This document shows, in pieces, positions 14,732 through 22,568 of a stretch of 40,652 nucleotides of DNA (its first letter is position 1; the number at the start of each line of letters is the position of its first letter). The position numbers and the translations under genes were made by a program. The DNA lies in the NCBI GenBank assembly GCA_902593125.1, contig CACJGU010000011.1:1-40652 (forward strand), given 5' to 3'. The notes below the pieces were generated by a model. It had not been told where the DNA came from. It worked only from the letters and a program-made list of their open reading frames with translations, and ran no database searches. The DNA comes from an uncultured Alphaproteobacteria bacterium (GTDB taxonomy: Bacteria > Pseudomonadota > Alphaproteobacteria > HIMB59 > GCA-002718135).

Positions 14732-15723
14732 AAAAATTAGCGATCATTACCGATGCTTGGCTTCCTCAAGTTAATGGTGTTGTAAATACATACCTACATA
14801 TTAATCCATTTTTAAAACAAAAGTATCAAATTGAAGTACTCCACCCAATGATGTTTACTAATTTTAGTTATCCTTGGTATAAGGAAATAAAAATAGCAAT
14901 TAATACAAAAAAAATAACAGAAAAATTTTTTGGTGATTATGATCCAGATGTTATACATATTGCCACTGAAGGACCAGTTGGAATTGCGGGGAAAAAATTC
15001 TGTGAGAATAATAAGTTGAGATATACAACCTCTTTTCATACGAGATTTCCAGAATATATAGAGCAAAGAATAATGATACCTAAAATAATTGGGTACTCTT
15101 TTTTAAAAAATTTTCATAAAAATGCATGTAATGTATTGGTCCCAACAGTATCTATGCGAAACGAATTAACTAAATATCAATTTCAAAATCTTAAAATTTG
15201 GTCAAGGGGAGTTAATACTGAATTATTTAATCCTTTAAAAAGAAAAAAGGGAATGAAAAAGTATATTGTTTACATTGGTAGGGTTTCATTAGAAAAAAAC
15301 ATCGAAGCGTTTTTAGAAATAAGAACTAAGATGCATAAAATTGTTGTTGGAGATGGTCCAGAAAAGCAACGATTACAAAATAAATATCCATATGTGTCTT
15401 TCGTTGGGATGAAAAAAGGTCAAGACCTAGCAAACTATTATGCAAATGCTGAAGCATTGGTATTCCCATCCAAAACAGATACATTTGGAAATGTAATTTT
15501 AGAGTCTTTAGCCTCTGGCACACCAGTGGCTGCTTACCCAGTAACAGGTCCTAAAGATATTTTAAAAAACTCATTAATTGATAGCCTTGATAATAATATT
15601 GAAAACTCACTTAATAAAGCCTTAAAGATTGATAGAAAAGATTGTAGAAAATTTGCAATGCAATTTACTTGGGATAAATGTGCAAATCAATTTCTATCAA
15701 ATCTTGTAAATGCAAAAAATTAA
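14728..15723 (+). CDS. agt: Agt-type diacylglycerol glycosyltransferase, copy 1
   Basis: A GT-B fold, family 4 glycosyltransferase of 331 residues. The N-terminal donor-domain start ITDAWLPQVNGVVNT is typical of the Sqd2/MgtA/Agt group, and the nucleotide-sugar site is seen in TDTFGNVILESLASGTPVAAYPVTGP (about 250-275). It transfers glucose or glucuronate from UDP-sugar to the diacylglycerol made by PlcP, giving phosphorus-free glycolipids. The ATG overlaps the plcP stop (GTGTGA junction), so the proteins are made together. The mature N-terminus has no signal peptide; it is a peripheral membrane enzyme. Copy 2 (20179-21180) is a close paralogue. Confidence 0.85.
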   Translation: MKKLAIITDAWLPQVNGVVNTYLHINPFLKQKYQIEVLHPMMFTNFSYPWYKEIKIAINTKKITEKFFGDYDPDVIHIATEGPVGIAGKKFCENNKLRYTTSFHTRFPEYIEQRIMIPKIIGYSFLKNFHKNACNVLVPTVSMRNELTKYQFQNLKIWSRGVNTELFNPLKRKKGMKKYIVYIGRVSLEKNIEAFLEIRTKMHKIVVGDGPEKQRLQNKYPYVSFVGMKKGQDLANYYANAEALVFPSKTDTFGNVILESLASGTPVAAYPVTGPKDILKNSLIDSLDNNIENSLNKALKIDRKDCRKFAMQFTWDKCANQFLSNLVNAKN

Positions 15724-15744
15724 TTTTAAAATTATAGTTACTAA

Positions 15745-15804
15745 GAAGTAAGAGATTCAATTTTCAAAAATTGAAGGAACTAAAAAATTTATTTGAAAAC
15801 CAAT
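15745..15804 (+). pseudogene. remnant of the 3' end of arsC
   Basis: These ~60 bases align with the last ~60 bases of arsC (12733-12792): GAAGTAAGAGATTCAATTTT, then a small deletion, then TTGAAGGAACTAAAAAATTT. There is no upstream arsC sequence, start codon or open frame, and the deletion breaks the reading frame, so it is a non-coding relic carried by the repeat. Confidence 0.8.
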
Positions 15805-15885
15805 AAATTAAAAAATTAGTTTAATTTATAAAAATTTAATATTCTATTAACACGGCTGTAAAAAATAAAATTTAAATACTTTTTA

Positions 15886-15933
15886 CCACTCACAGTATAT
15901 TTCTTCCTGCTTATGTCCAATTATTGTGAGTGG
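15886..15933 (+). ncRNA. conserved stem-loop, copy 2
   Basis: The same 9-bp arms (15886-15894 with 15925-15933) enclose a 30-nt loop with TTTCTTCCTGC. The arms are unchanged between copies while the loop and flanks have drifted, which hints that the stem is under selection. It lies between convergent agt and ppk and may help to end either transcript, although no T-run directly follows it. Confidence 0.5.
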
Positions 15934-15948
15934 GATTAAATTCCATTT

Positions 15949-18048
15949 TCAAATTTTTAAATTAGACTTAGCTCTAGATTTGAGTTTTGCTGAACCCCTC
16001 CCAGACAAGCTTGGATTTTTGATAAAAAAATTGTGAGAGGAAAATTTTTTTTCTTTGCTTGATATTTCTTTTTTCTGATAATTGCCATTACTCAACATTT
16101 GCCAAGAATTTGTATTATCTGCCATACTGGCAATTAAGATCTGATTTAATATTTGTTCATGTACAGTTTCATTTTCAATAGGGATGAATGTTTCAACCCG
16201 CCTATCTAGATTTCTTTGCATTAAATCGGCAGAAGAAATAAACAAGATATTTTTTCTATGAGGGAATTTATGACCGTTATAAAAACAATATATTCTCGTA
16301 TGTTCTAAAAAACGACCAATTATACTTTTAACAACTATATTTTCCGATAGATTTTCTTTACCAGGTATTAGAGAGCAAATTCCTCTTATCAACAATTCAA
16401 TTTTTACATTTTTTTGAGATGCTTTATAAAATTCATCAATAATTTGTTTATCAACAAGAGAATTACACTTACATACTATTCCAGATGGTTTATTTTTTCC
16501 AGCATTTGTAATTTCATTTCTAATTAGTTCATTTAATTTGTTTCTTGCAGTTATTGGAGAATATACTATTTTTTTTATTGTGGTTGGTTCTGAATAACTA
16601 GTTAAATAATTAAACATTTTTGCAGCATCATTTGTTAATGTTTTGTCACAGGTGAAGTAAGATAAATCCATATAAACTCTTGCATTTCTTGGGTGATAAT
16701 TACCTGTTCCATAATGTGCGTAATTTACAACAGAATTCATTTGCTTCCTTGTTACAAGTGTAATTTTTGCATGAGTTTTCATATCAATATTGCCAAAAAC
16801 AACTTGCGCTCCAGCTAATTCTAATTCTTTTGCCCATTTTAAGTTACGCTCTTCATCAAAACGTGCTTGCAACTCTATAATGACAGTTACTAATTTTCCT
16901 TTTTGTGCTGCTCTAACTAAACTTGCTTCTATTGGTGAGTCATCAGTAGTTCGGTATAAAGTATGTTTTATTGATAAGACTTTTGGGTCATCTGCAGCTT
17001 GATCAATAAACTGAGTCACTACTTCAAAAGATTCAAAAGGGTGATGAATAACAATATCTTTATTTGCTATAGCTTTAAAATAATCATTTTTAAAATCTTT
17101 AATTCTTTCAGGAAATCGTACCTTAAATTTTGGAAAAAATAATTTTTTAAAATCTTTCAAAAAAATTGACTCTATACTCGAAAGATTAACGGGTATTGGC
17201 AGTTTATATGTATTTACATCCTTATAGTTAAGTTTTTTATTTATGAATTTAATTAAGTGACTAGATATACTTTCATCAAAATCAATTCTTATTACCTCTT
17301 GTCTTCTTCTCTCAAAAATAGCTTTTTGAAATACTAAAAATAAATCTTCTCCCTCACCACCTAATTCTAATTCACTATTCCTAATTGGTCTAAAAACACC
17401 TTTATCCAAAACCCTATCACACTGGAAAATTTCTTTTAGAGAAATAAGTAGGGCTGTCTCCATAGATACAAAACGTGTTTTTTTACCAGGTAATTTAATA
17501 AATTTTTCTAATCCCTCTGGCACTCTCAGTATTCCATAAAAAGTTTTTTTATTATTTATTAAACGACATACTAAGGTTGTTTCTTTATTTGGTATAAAAG
17601 GAAATGGGTGAGATGGATCAATAATAATTGGCGTTAAAACTCCCCAATTATTTTCTTCTAAATAATTTTTAATAAATGTTTTATCTTTTGTTTTCAGTGT
17701 TTTTTCTACATCTATATGGATTTTGTTTTCTGAAAGCTCTCTTAGTAAATCTATCCATATTGATTTTATATTTGAAATCATCTTCGATGTTTCTTTATCT
17801 ATCAGCTTGAGTTGTTGTTGTGGTGTTAATCCATCAAAACTTTTATTTCGTGAAAATTTTTGAACATTCAATCCTGCTACTCTAACCATAAAAAACTCAT
17901 CTAAATTAGAGAATGCTATTGATAAAAATCTAACCCTTTCTAAAAGTGGAATTTTACTATCAGATGTCTGACTTAAGACTCTTTCATTGAATTTTAGCCA
18001 AGACAATTCCCTGTTTGCATAGTTATAAGTGGTATTTTTTTTTAACAT
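15949..18048 (-). CDS. ppk: polyphosphate kinase 1
   Basis: 699 residues, normal length for PPK1, starting with the usual NRELSWLKFNERVL segment. The two phospholipase D-like catalytic motifs are present: the HAK segment (KTHAKITLV) followed by NYAHYGTGNYH, and the second histidine in FLEHTRIY; these hold the phosphorylated and the supporting histidines of PPK1. It polymerises the terminal phosphate of ATP into polyphosphate, reversibly. Placement among Pho genes suggests a phosphate store that buffers supply. It is followed in the opposite strand's order by sixA upstream, 60 bp away, probably one minus-strand unit sixA-ppk. Confidence 0.95.
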   Translation of the reverse strand: MLKKNTTYNYANRELSWLKFNERVLSQTSDSKIPLLERVRFLSIAFSNLDEFFMVRVAGLNVQKFSRNKSFDGLTPQQQLKLIDKETSKMISNIKSIWIDLLRELSENKIHIDVEKTLKTKDKTFIKNYLEENNWGVLTPIIIDPSHPFPFIPNKETTLVCRLINNKKTFYGILRVPEGLEKFIKLPGKKTRFVSMETALLISLKEIFQCDRVLDKGVFRPIRNSELELGGEGEDLFLVFQKAIFERRRQEVIRIDFDESISSHLIKFINKKLNYKDVNTYKLPIPVNLSSIESIFLKDFKKLFFPKFKVRFPERIKDFKNDYFKAIANKDIVIHHPFESFEVVTQFIDQAADDPKVLSIKHTLYRTTDDSPIEASLVRAAQKGKLVTVIIELQARFDEERNLKWAKELELAGAQVVFGNIDMKTHAKITLVTRKQMNSVVNYAHYGTGNYHPRNARVYMDLSYFTCDKTLTNDAAKMFNYLTSYSEPTTIKKIVYSPITARNKLNELIRNEITNAGKNKPSGIVCKCNSLVDKQIIDEFYKASQKNVKIELLIRGICSLIPGKENLSENIVVKSIIGRFLEHTRIYCFYNGHKFPHRKNILFISSADLMQRNLDRRVETFIPIENETVHEQILNQILIASMADNTNSWQMLSNGNYQKKEISSKEKKFSSHNFFIKNPSLSGRGSAKLKSRAKSNLKI

Positions 18049-18108
18049 AATTTTTTTTTATATTTTTTAGGTATAAAAAAAACATGTTCATAAAAAATTC
18101 ATATTTCT

Positions 18109-18567
18109 TTAATAATTTTTATTTTTTGGTTTTAAAATTTTATCAATAGTCCAGCTATTTTTAAAGGATATTATAGCAAAAGCACAGGTTGGAAAATGTT
18201 CAATATTTGAATTACATAAAATATTAATTGACTCTATCAAACTAGGGTTGTGCCCAATGATAAGAGTATTTTTTTTTAATTTTTTAATTTTTCTTACAAG
18301 TATATTTGATGGACATTCATAAATATCGTTATCAATTGTAAATTTTACTGAGCGATCAAACGAGTTAGAAATTATATTATATGTGCTAGTTGTTCTTTTA
18401 GAAGGAGAACATATTATCTGACCAATTTGAAATTTTCTTTTATCTAATATTTTAGAAAATTGTTTTGCATTTCTAATACCTCTTTTATTGAGAGGTCTAT
18501 CAATGTCATCAAGCTCTAAATTATCCCAACTAGATTTGGCATGACGTAATAAATAAACTTGTAGCAT
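18109..18567 (-). CDS. sixA: histidine phosphatase family protein, SixA-like
   Basis: 152 residues of the phosphoglycerate mutase-like superfamily. The catalytic RHG-type motif is LLRHAKSSWD with R8 and H9, and the second conserved region is IIGHNPSL with its histidine near residue 115. The length and the RHAKS start match SixA, which removes phosphate from histidine phosphotransfer proteins. In this setting a polyphosphate- or phosphosugar-related role is also possible. It lies just upstream of ppk on the same strand and is divergent from ppx with a 32-bp gap. Confidence 0.8.
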   Translation of the reverse strand: MLQVYLLRHAKSSWDNLELDDIDRPLNKRGIRNAKQFSKILDKRKFQIGQIICSPSKRTTSTYNIISNSFDRSVKFTIDNDIYECPSNILVRKIKKLKKNTLIIGHNPSLIESINILCNSNIEHFPTCAFAIISFKNSWTIDKILKPKNKNY

Positions 18568-18599
18568 TCGAGTTTAATACGTTAGATATATACATTTCC

Positions 18600-19505
18600 A
18601 TGGCTAAAATGAAAAACAAAAATCCCATAACAGTGATTGATCTAGGTTCTAATACATTTAGACTGGTTATATATGAGCTAGCTATTTATCCTTTTCCAAT
18701 ACTTTATCAAAAAAGAGAATTTTTAAAATTAGGTGAAAGTATTAACACAGGTAAACTCCCATCGATAAAAATAAAAGAAGCTATAAAATGCTTAGAAGAA
18801 TATATTAAGATTGCAAAAGATTATGAGTCCTTAGATATTCATATAATTGCAACGGCCGCAATTCGTGAAACAATAAATGGAAAAGAAATTATTGAACCCT
18901 TCAAGAAAAAAAAGTCAGTTAGAGTAGAAGTGCTCTCACCAAAAAATGAAGCTAAATGCGGATCTCTAGGTGTAATTAGTTCAATAAAAAATCCAATCGG
19001 TTTAGTTGCTGACTTGGGAGGTGGAAGTTTAGAACTTAGTTCAATAAAAAATAAGAACATACTTGAGACTAAAAGTTTAAAAATTGGCATCTTAAGAAGT
19101 GAATCTGAGATGTACAAAACTACTAAAATTAAATTTGGTAATTTTTTATTTTCTAAATTTAAAAACCAATCTCTTAAATTTTCTAAAAACGTAGGAAATA
19201 TTTATGTTATTGGAGGCATGTGGCGCAACCTTGCAAAACTTCATTTGCACCTAAATGGAATCAAGAAAAATAAATTACATGGGTACATGATACCATTTTC
19301 AGAGTTAGAAATATTTTATCACAAATTATACTCTATGGAAAAAAAACAAATTCAAAAATTGAATGTTGTCCAACCCAATCGATTAGATAAATTAAAATTA
19401 TCTACATATATTTTATTTAGCCTTGCTTCATTTTATAACATTAAAAATATTATTTTTGTAAGATATGGAATCCGTGAAGGCTACTTGTACGATATGTTGA
19501 ACTAA
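18600..19505 (+). CDS. ppx: Ppx/GppA family exopolyphosphatase
   Basis: 301 residues, the short form of the family made of the two actin-like ATPase domains without the C-terminal HD extension of E. coli Ppx. Phosphate-binding loops are clear: IDLGSNTFRLV (14-24) and ADLGGGSLELS (about 138-148), and the TAAIRE segment is typical. It removes terminal phosphates from polyphosphate or hydrolyses pppGpp. With ppk and sixA it forms a polyphosphate turnover block. Its stop codon overlaps that of the convergent aquaporin gene. The ATG at 18609 is an alternative start. Confidence 0.88.
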   Translation: MAKMKNKNPITVIDLGSNTFRLVIYELAIYPFPILYQKREFLKLGESINTGKLPSIKIKEAIKCLEEYIKIAKDYESLDIHIIATAAIRETINGKEIIEPFKKKKSVRVEVLSPKNEAKCGSLGVISSIKNPIGLVADLGGGSLELSSIKNKNILETKSLKIGILRSESEMYKTTKIKFGNFLFSKFKNQSLKFSKNVGNIYVIGGMWRNLAKLHLHLNGIKKNKLHGYMIPFSELEIFYHKLYSMEKKQIQKLNVVQPNRLDKLKLSTYILFSLASFYNIKNIIFVRYGIREGYLYDMLN

Positions 19506-20158
19506 TTTTTAAAAAACAATCTAACAATAAATGTAGCAATAAGAGCACCAATAATCTGAGCTAAAATAAAACCTAGAACACTTGATGGACTTATTCCACT
19601 AAAACTATCTGTAAACATTCTTCCTATGGTTACTGCTGGATTTGCAAAACTTGTTGATGATGTAAACCAATATCCTGCAGTAATAAATAGAGCGACACCA
19701 ATAGCTATTCTTTCCTTGTTTACCTCTTTTAATATAAAAATAGTTAATAATAATCCAACAGTTGCAATTATTTCTGAAAAGAATTTAAATACACCAACTC
19801 TTTCATTGAGTGACCATTCAATTATGGGATATTCAAAATACCAATTTGCAGTTAAACAACCAAATATACCAGCAATAATCTGAGTAAAAATAAAAATTAT
19901 TCCATAATTAATAGGAATATTTTTTTGGATAATATCACTTAATACAACAGCAGGATTAAAGTACGCTCCTGAGATATTAATAAACATAGAAATAATTACA
20001 TATAAAATGGCACCTGTTGCGATAGTGTTTCCTAGTAATATTATACCAAGGTCATTTGACATTAACTCTCCCATAATTCCACTACCTACAACTGTTAGTA
20101 CAAGAAAATATGTCCCAATAAATTCTGCTAGTATTTTTTGTCTTAAAGAAAATGTCAC
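19502..20158 (-). CDS. aquaglyceroporin, AqpS-like
   Basis: A 218-residue major intrinsic protein with about six membrane segments and both pore NPA motifs: FNPA (N68) and ANPAVTIGR (N173, with the selectivity-filter arginine R180). The opening AEFIGTYFLVLTVVGSGIMGE resembles the aquaporins encoded in arsenic operons of alphaproteobacteria, such as AqpS of Sinorhizobium, through which arsenite leaves the cell after arsenate reduction. The gene is 20 bp downstream of agt copy 2, likely in one operon. Glycerol passage after lipid breakdown is the other reasonable role. Confidence 0.85.
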   Translation of the reverse strand: MTFSLRQKILAEFIGTYFLVLTVVGSGIMGELMSNDLGIILLGNTIATGAILYVIISMFINISGAYFNPAVVLSDIIQKNIPINYGIIFIFTQIIAGIFGCLTANWYFEYPIIEWSLNERVGVFKFFSEIIATVGLLLTIFILKEVNKERIAIGVALFITAGYWFTSSTSFANPAVTIGRMFTDSFSGISPSSVLGFILAQIIGALIATFIVRLFFKN

Positions 20159-20178
20159 TATAAAATTACCCTAAATAA

Positions 20179-21180
20179 CTAAACTTTTACCATGTATTCT
20201 AAAAATTCTTTCACGCATTTATCCCATGTTAAATTAAGTGTAAAATTTCTACAGTCAACCCTTTTTACTTTAAGCGCTTTTTTAATTGATTGTAATAAGT
20301 CATTATCTAAAGTGTTAATCTTCTCATCTGTTAATACATCTATAGGCCCAGTTACTGGATATGCAGCAACTGGTGTTCCACTAGCCAATGCTTCAAGTAT
20401 TACATTTCCTAAAGTGTCTGTCTTAGAAGGAAATACAAACACATCTGCGTTTGCATAATACTTTGCTAATTCTTCTCCGGTTTTTACACCGACAAAATTT
20501 ACTTCAGGATACTTATTAGTATATTTTTCTAATTCAGGACCATCACCCACAACAGTTTTATTATAATTTCCTTTAAGTTTTAAAAATTCTTCAATATTTT
20601 TTTCAATTGCTACTCTTCCAACATAAGTCAGTTGTGTATCCTTGCTGTTTATATCTCTTTTATTTGGATTAAATAATTCTGTATCAACACCTCTGTTCCA
20701 AACTACTAAATTTTTAAAATTATATTTTTTTAACTCATTTAGCATTGAAACTGATGGAACAAGAACTCTTTCAGAATCACTATGTAGTTTTCTTAATATG
20801 GAATAAGTAAATCTCTTTGGGATAAAAGCTCTTTGTTTAATATAATCAGGAAAACGAGTGTGAAAGGAAGAAGTATATTGTAGTTTATTTTTAAGACAGT
20901 ACTTACGACCAGCAAAACCTACTGGACCTTCAGTCATTATATGAACAATATCTGGATTAAATTCTTTAAAAAATTTTTCAGTAACTTTTTTAGTATTGTA
21001 AGAAATCTTTATTTCTTTGTACCTAGGATAACTAAAATTATTAAACATCTGAGGATGTAATATTTTAATTTCAAAACCTTTTTTTTCTAGAATAGGTATA
21101 ACGCTTTGAAATGTCGTAACTACGCCATTTACCTGAGGAACCCACGCATCACTAATCAATGCGATTTTTTTAGGCTGCAT
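20179..21180 (-). CDS. agt: Agt-type diacylglycerol glycosyltransferase, copy 2
   Basis: 333 residues, colinear with copy 1 (14728-15723) and roughly 60% identical by eye. It keeps DAWVPQVNGVVTT at the N-terminus, MTEGPVGFAG, SFHTRFPDY, RGVDTELFNP and the TDTLGNVILEALASGTPVAAYPVTGP donor site. It overlaps plcP copy 2 by 11 bp. Having two paralogues allows two different glycolipids (for example glucosyl and glucuronosyl diacylglycerol), or one enzyme adding a second sugar, but sequence alone does not decide this. Confidence 0.85.
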   Translation of the reverse strand: MQPKKIALISDAWVPQVNGVVTTFQSVIPILEKKGFEIKILHPQMFNNFSYPRYKEIKISYNTKKVTEKFFKEFNPDIVHIMTEGPVGFAGRKYCLKNKLQYTSSFHTRFPDYIKQRAFIPKRFTYSILRKLHSDSERVLVPSVSMLNELKKYNFKNLVVWNRGVDTELFNPNKRDINSKDTQLTYVGRVAIEKNIEEFLKLKGNYNKTVVGDGPELEKYTNKYPEVNFVGVKTGEELAKYYANADVFVFPSKTDTLGNVILEALASGTPVAAYPVTGPIDVLTDEKINTLDNDLLQSIKKALKVKRVDCRNFTLNLTWDKCVKEFLEYMVKV

Positions 21181-21982
21181 CCTCTTTTATTTTTCGTCTT
21201 TCTTCTAAAGAAATTAATTTTAAATTTTCTCTTTCTTCGGGCCAATTAAGAATTGATAAATTGCCAATTTCATCTTCAATAAGTGCTGTACAACTTTCAA
21301 TCCAGTCACCATCATTACAATAGAGAACACCATTTAATTCTTTTATTTCTGGTCTATGTATATGCCCACATACAACAACATCGGCATTTTCTCTTCTAGC
21401 TCTATCAGATACAGCAAACTCAAAATTACTAATAAAGTTAGTTGCATGCTTTGTTTTCTTTTTTAAATATTGAGACAGTGACCAATAAGACAAACCCATC
21501 TTTCGTCGAATAAAATTAAATACATTATTTAATTTTAATAAATATTCATAAAGCGCCGATCCAACCTTAGCTAACCACCTCGCATTAATGATCACAGCAT
21601 CAAATTCATCTCCGTGTGTAATCAGTACTTTCCTTCCATCAGCTAATTGATGAGTATCTTCATTTTTGATAGAAATTTCTCCAAAAGAAAAATTTGTAAA
21701 ATCTTTTAATACCTCATCATGATTTCCTGGAATAAGCACTACCCTAGTTCCGTTTTTCGCTTTCTTTAAAACTTTTTGAACAATGTCATTATGTTCTTGT
21801 GGCCAATACATTTTCTTACGCATGCGCCATCCATCAACAATGTCCCCTACTAAAAATAAATATTCCGAATCTGTTTCTTCTAAGAATTCTAAAAGCATCT
21901 TGCTTTTACAACCACTAGTTCCTAGATGGGTATCCGAAATCCAAATTGTGCGGTAAAATTTTTTATTACTTTTAAATTTCAT
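21170..21982 (-). CDS. plcP: PlcP-type phospholipase C, copy 2
   Basis: 270 residues with the same metal motifs as copy 1: SDTHLG (D near 17, H near 19), GD, GNHDE, THGDEFDA and GHIHRP. Long identical stretches such as TNFISNFEFAVSD and GVLYCNDGDW show close paralogy. It heads the minus-strand unit plcP-agt-aquaporin. The upstream region (21983-22040) has only a weak Pho-like pattern (TTGTATT then AATGATA at 11-bp spacing on the minus strand), so its control may differ from that of copy 1. Confidence 0.85.
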   Translation of the reverse strand: MKFKSNKKFYRTIWISDTHLGTSGCKSKMLLEFLEETDSEYLFLVGDIVDGWRMRKKMYWPQEHNDIVQKVLKKAKNGTRVVLIPGNHDEVLKDFTNFSFGEISIKNEDTHQLADGRKVLITHGDEFDAVIINARWLAKVGSALYEYLLKLNNVFNFIRRKMGLSYWSLSQYLKKKTKHATNFISNFEFAVSDRARRENADVVVCGHIHRPEIKELNGVLYCNDGDWIESCTALIEDEIGNLSILNWPEERENLKLISLEERRKIKEDAA

Positions 21983-22067
21983 TAATTAAAGATTTTTCTT
22001 ATACATAAAAGTATCATTTTATAATACAATTTATTATTATATGTGTGTATTATATAAAAATAACAGT

Positions 22068-22568
22068 ATGACGCATAAAATTTGGTTTAAAAAAAAATCA
22101 CCCCTTCACGGTTCTGGGTTATTTGCAAAAACGAATATTAAAAAAGGCCAGAAAGTAATCCAATATATTGGTGATAAAGTTACTAAAAGAGAGGGTGACA
22201 AAAGAGCAGATAAACAAATCCGCAAAGCAAAAAAAGATAAAAATAATGGCATGGTCTATGTTTTTGAACTAAACAAGCGATACGACATTGACGGTGATGT
22301 CGATTATAATTTTGCAAAATTTATCAATCATTCATGCAATCCGAATTGTGAAGTAGACATCATAGATAATGAAATTTGGATTTCTTCCATTAAACGAATA
22401 AAAAAAGGAGACGAACTTTTCTATAACTACGGTTATCCTTTTGATACTGATTTTGTGGATCACATATGTAAGTGTGGTTCTAGAAATTGTGTTGGTTATA
22501 TTTTAAGTGATAATGATTGGCCAAAATTAAAAAAATATGAAAAAAAAACTAAGACTAAGTCTAAGTAA
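22068..22568 (+). CDS. SET-domain protein (putative lysine methyltransferase)
   Basis: A short SET-domain protein of 166 residues from this start. The family signature is complete: HGSGLFA near the N-terminus, FINHSCNPNC, GDELFYNYGYPF and a post-SET zinc cluster CKCGSRNCVGY. Such proteins use SAM to methylate lysines; bacterial members are uncommon and few have known substrates. The ATG at 22068 fits the domain edge; an in-frame ATG at 22041 would add nine residues, and neither has a clear ribosome-binding site. Its 3' end overlaps phoR by 32 bp, so the two genes are cotranscribed and coupled. A link to phosphate signalling is inferred only from this. Confidence 0.8.
   Translation: MTHKIWFKKKSPLHGSGLFAKTNIKKGQKVIQYIGDKVTKREGDKRADKQIRKAKKDKNNGMVYVFELNKRYDIDGDVDYNFAKFINHSCNPNCEVDIIDNEIWISSIKRIKKGDELFYNYGYPFDTDFVDHICKCGSRNCVGYILSDNDWPKLKKYEKKTKTKSK

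Larger units (their letters stand above)
15745..15945 (+). repeat. direct repeat copy 2
   Basis: The second copy of the segment at 12733-12936, in the same orientation, lying between agt copy 1 and ppk. It keeps the arsC tail sequence, the A/T-rich spacer and the hairpin arms, with scattered substitutions and small indels. Because it sits outside any reading frame, its similarity to copy 1 suggests a relatively recent duplication or occasional gene conversion. The block between the copies is a self-contained lipid cassette. Confidence 0.88.

Noticed and set aside
12733-15945. Composite transposon bounded by insertion sequences
   Set aside because: The repeats are ~200 bp, have no terminal inverted repeats or transposase, and contain a piece of arsC, so duplication is a better explanation than insertion-sequence flanks.
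22021-22067. Pho box upstream of the SET-phoR unit or of plcP copy 2
   Set aside because: Only one half-site-like word (TTGTATT, minus strand) is seen and its partner at 11 bp is poor; in such A/T-rich DNA this is not above chance.
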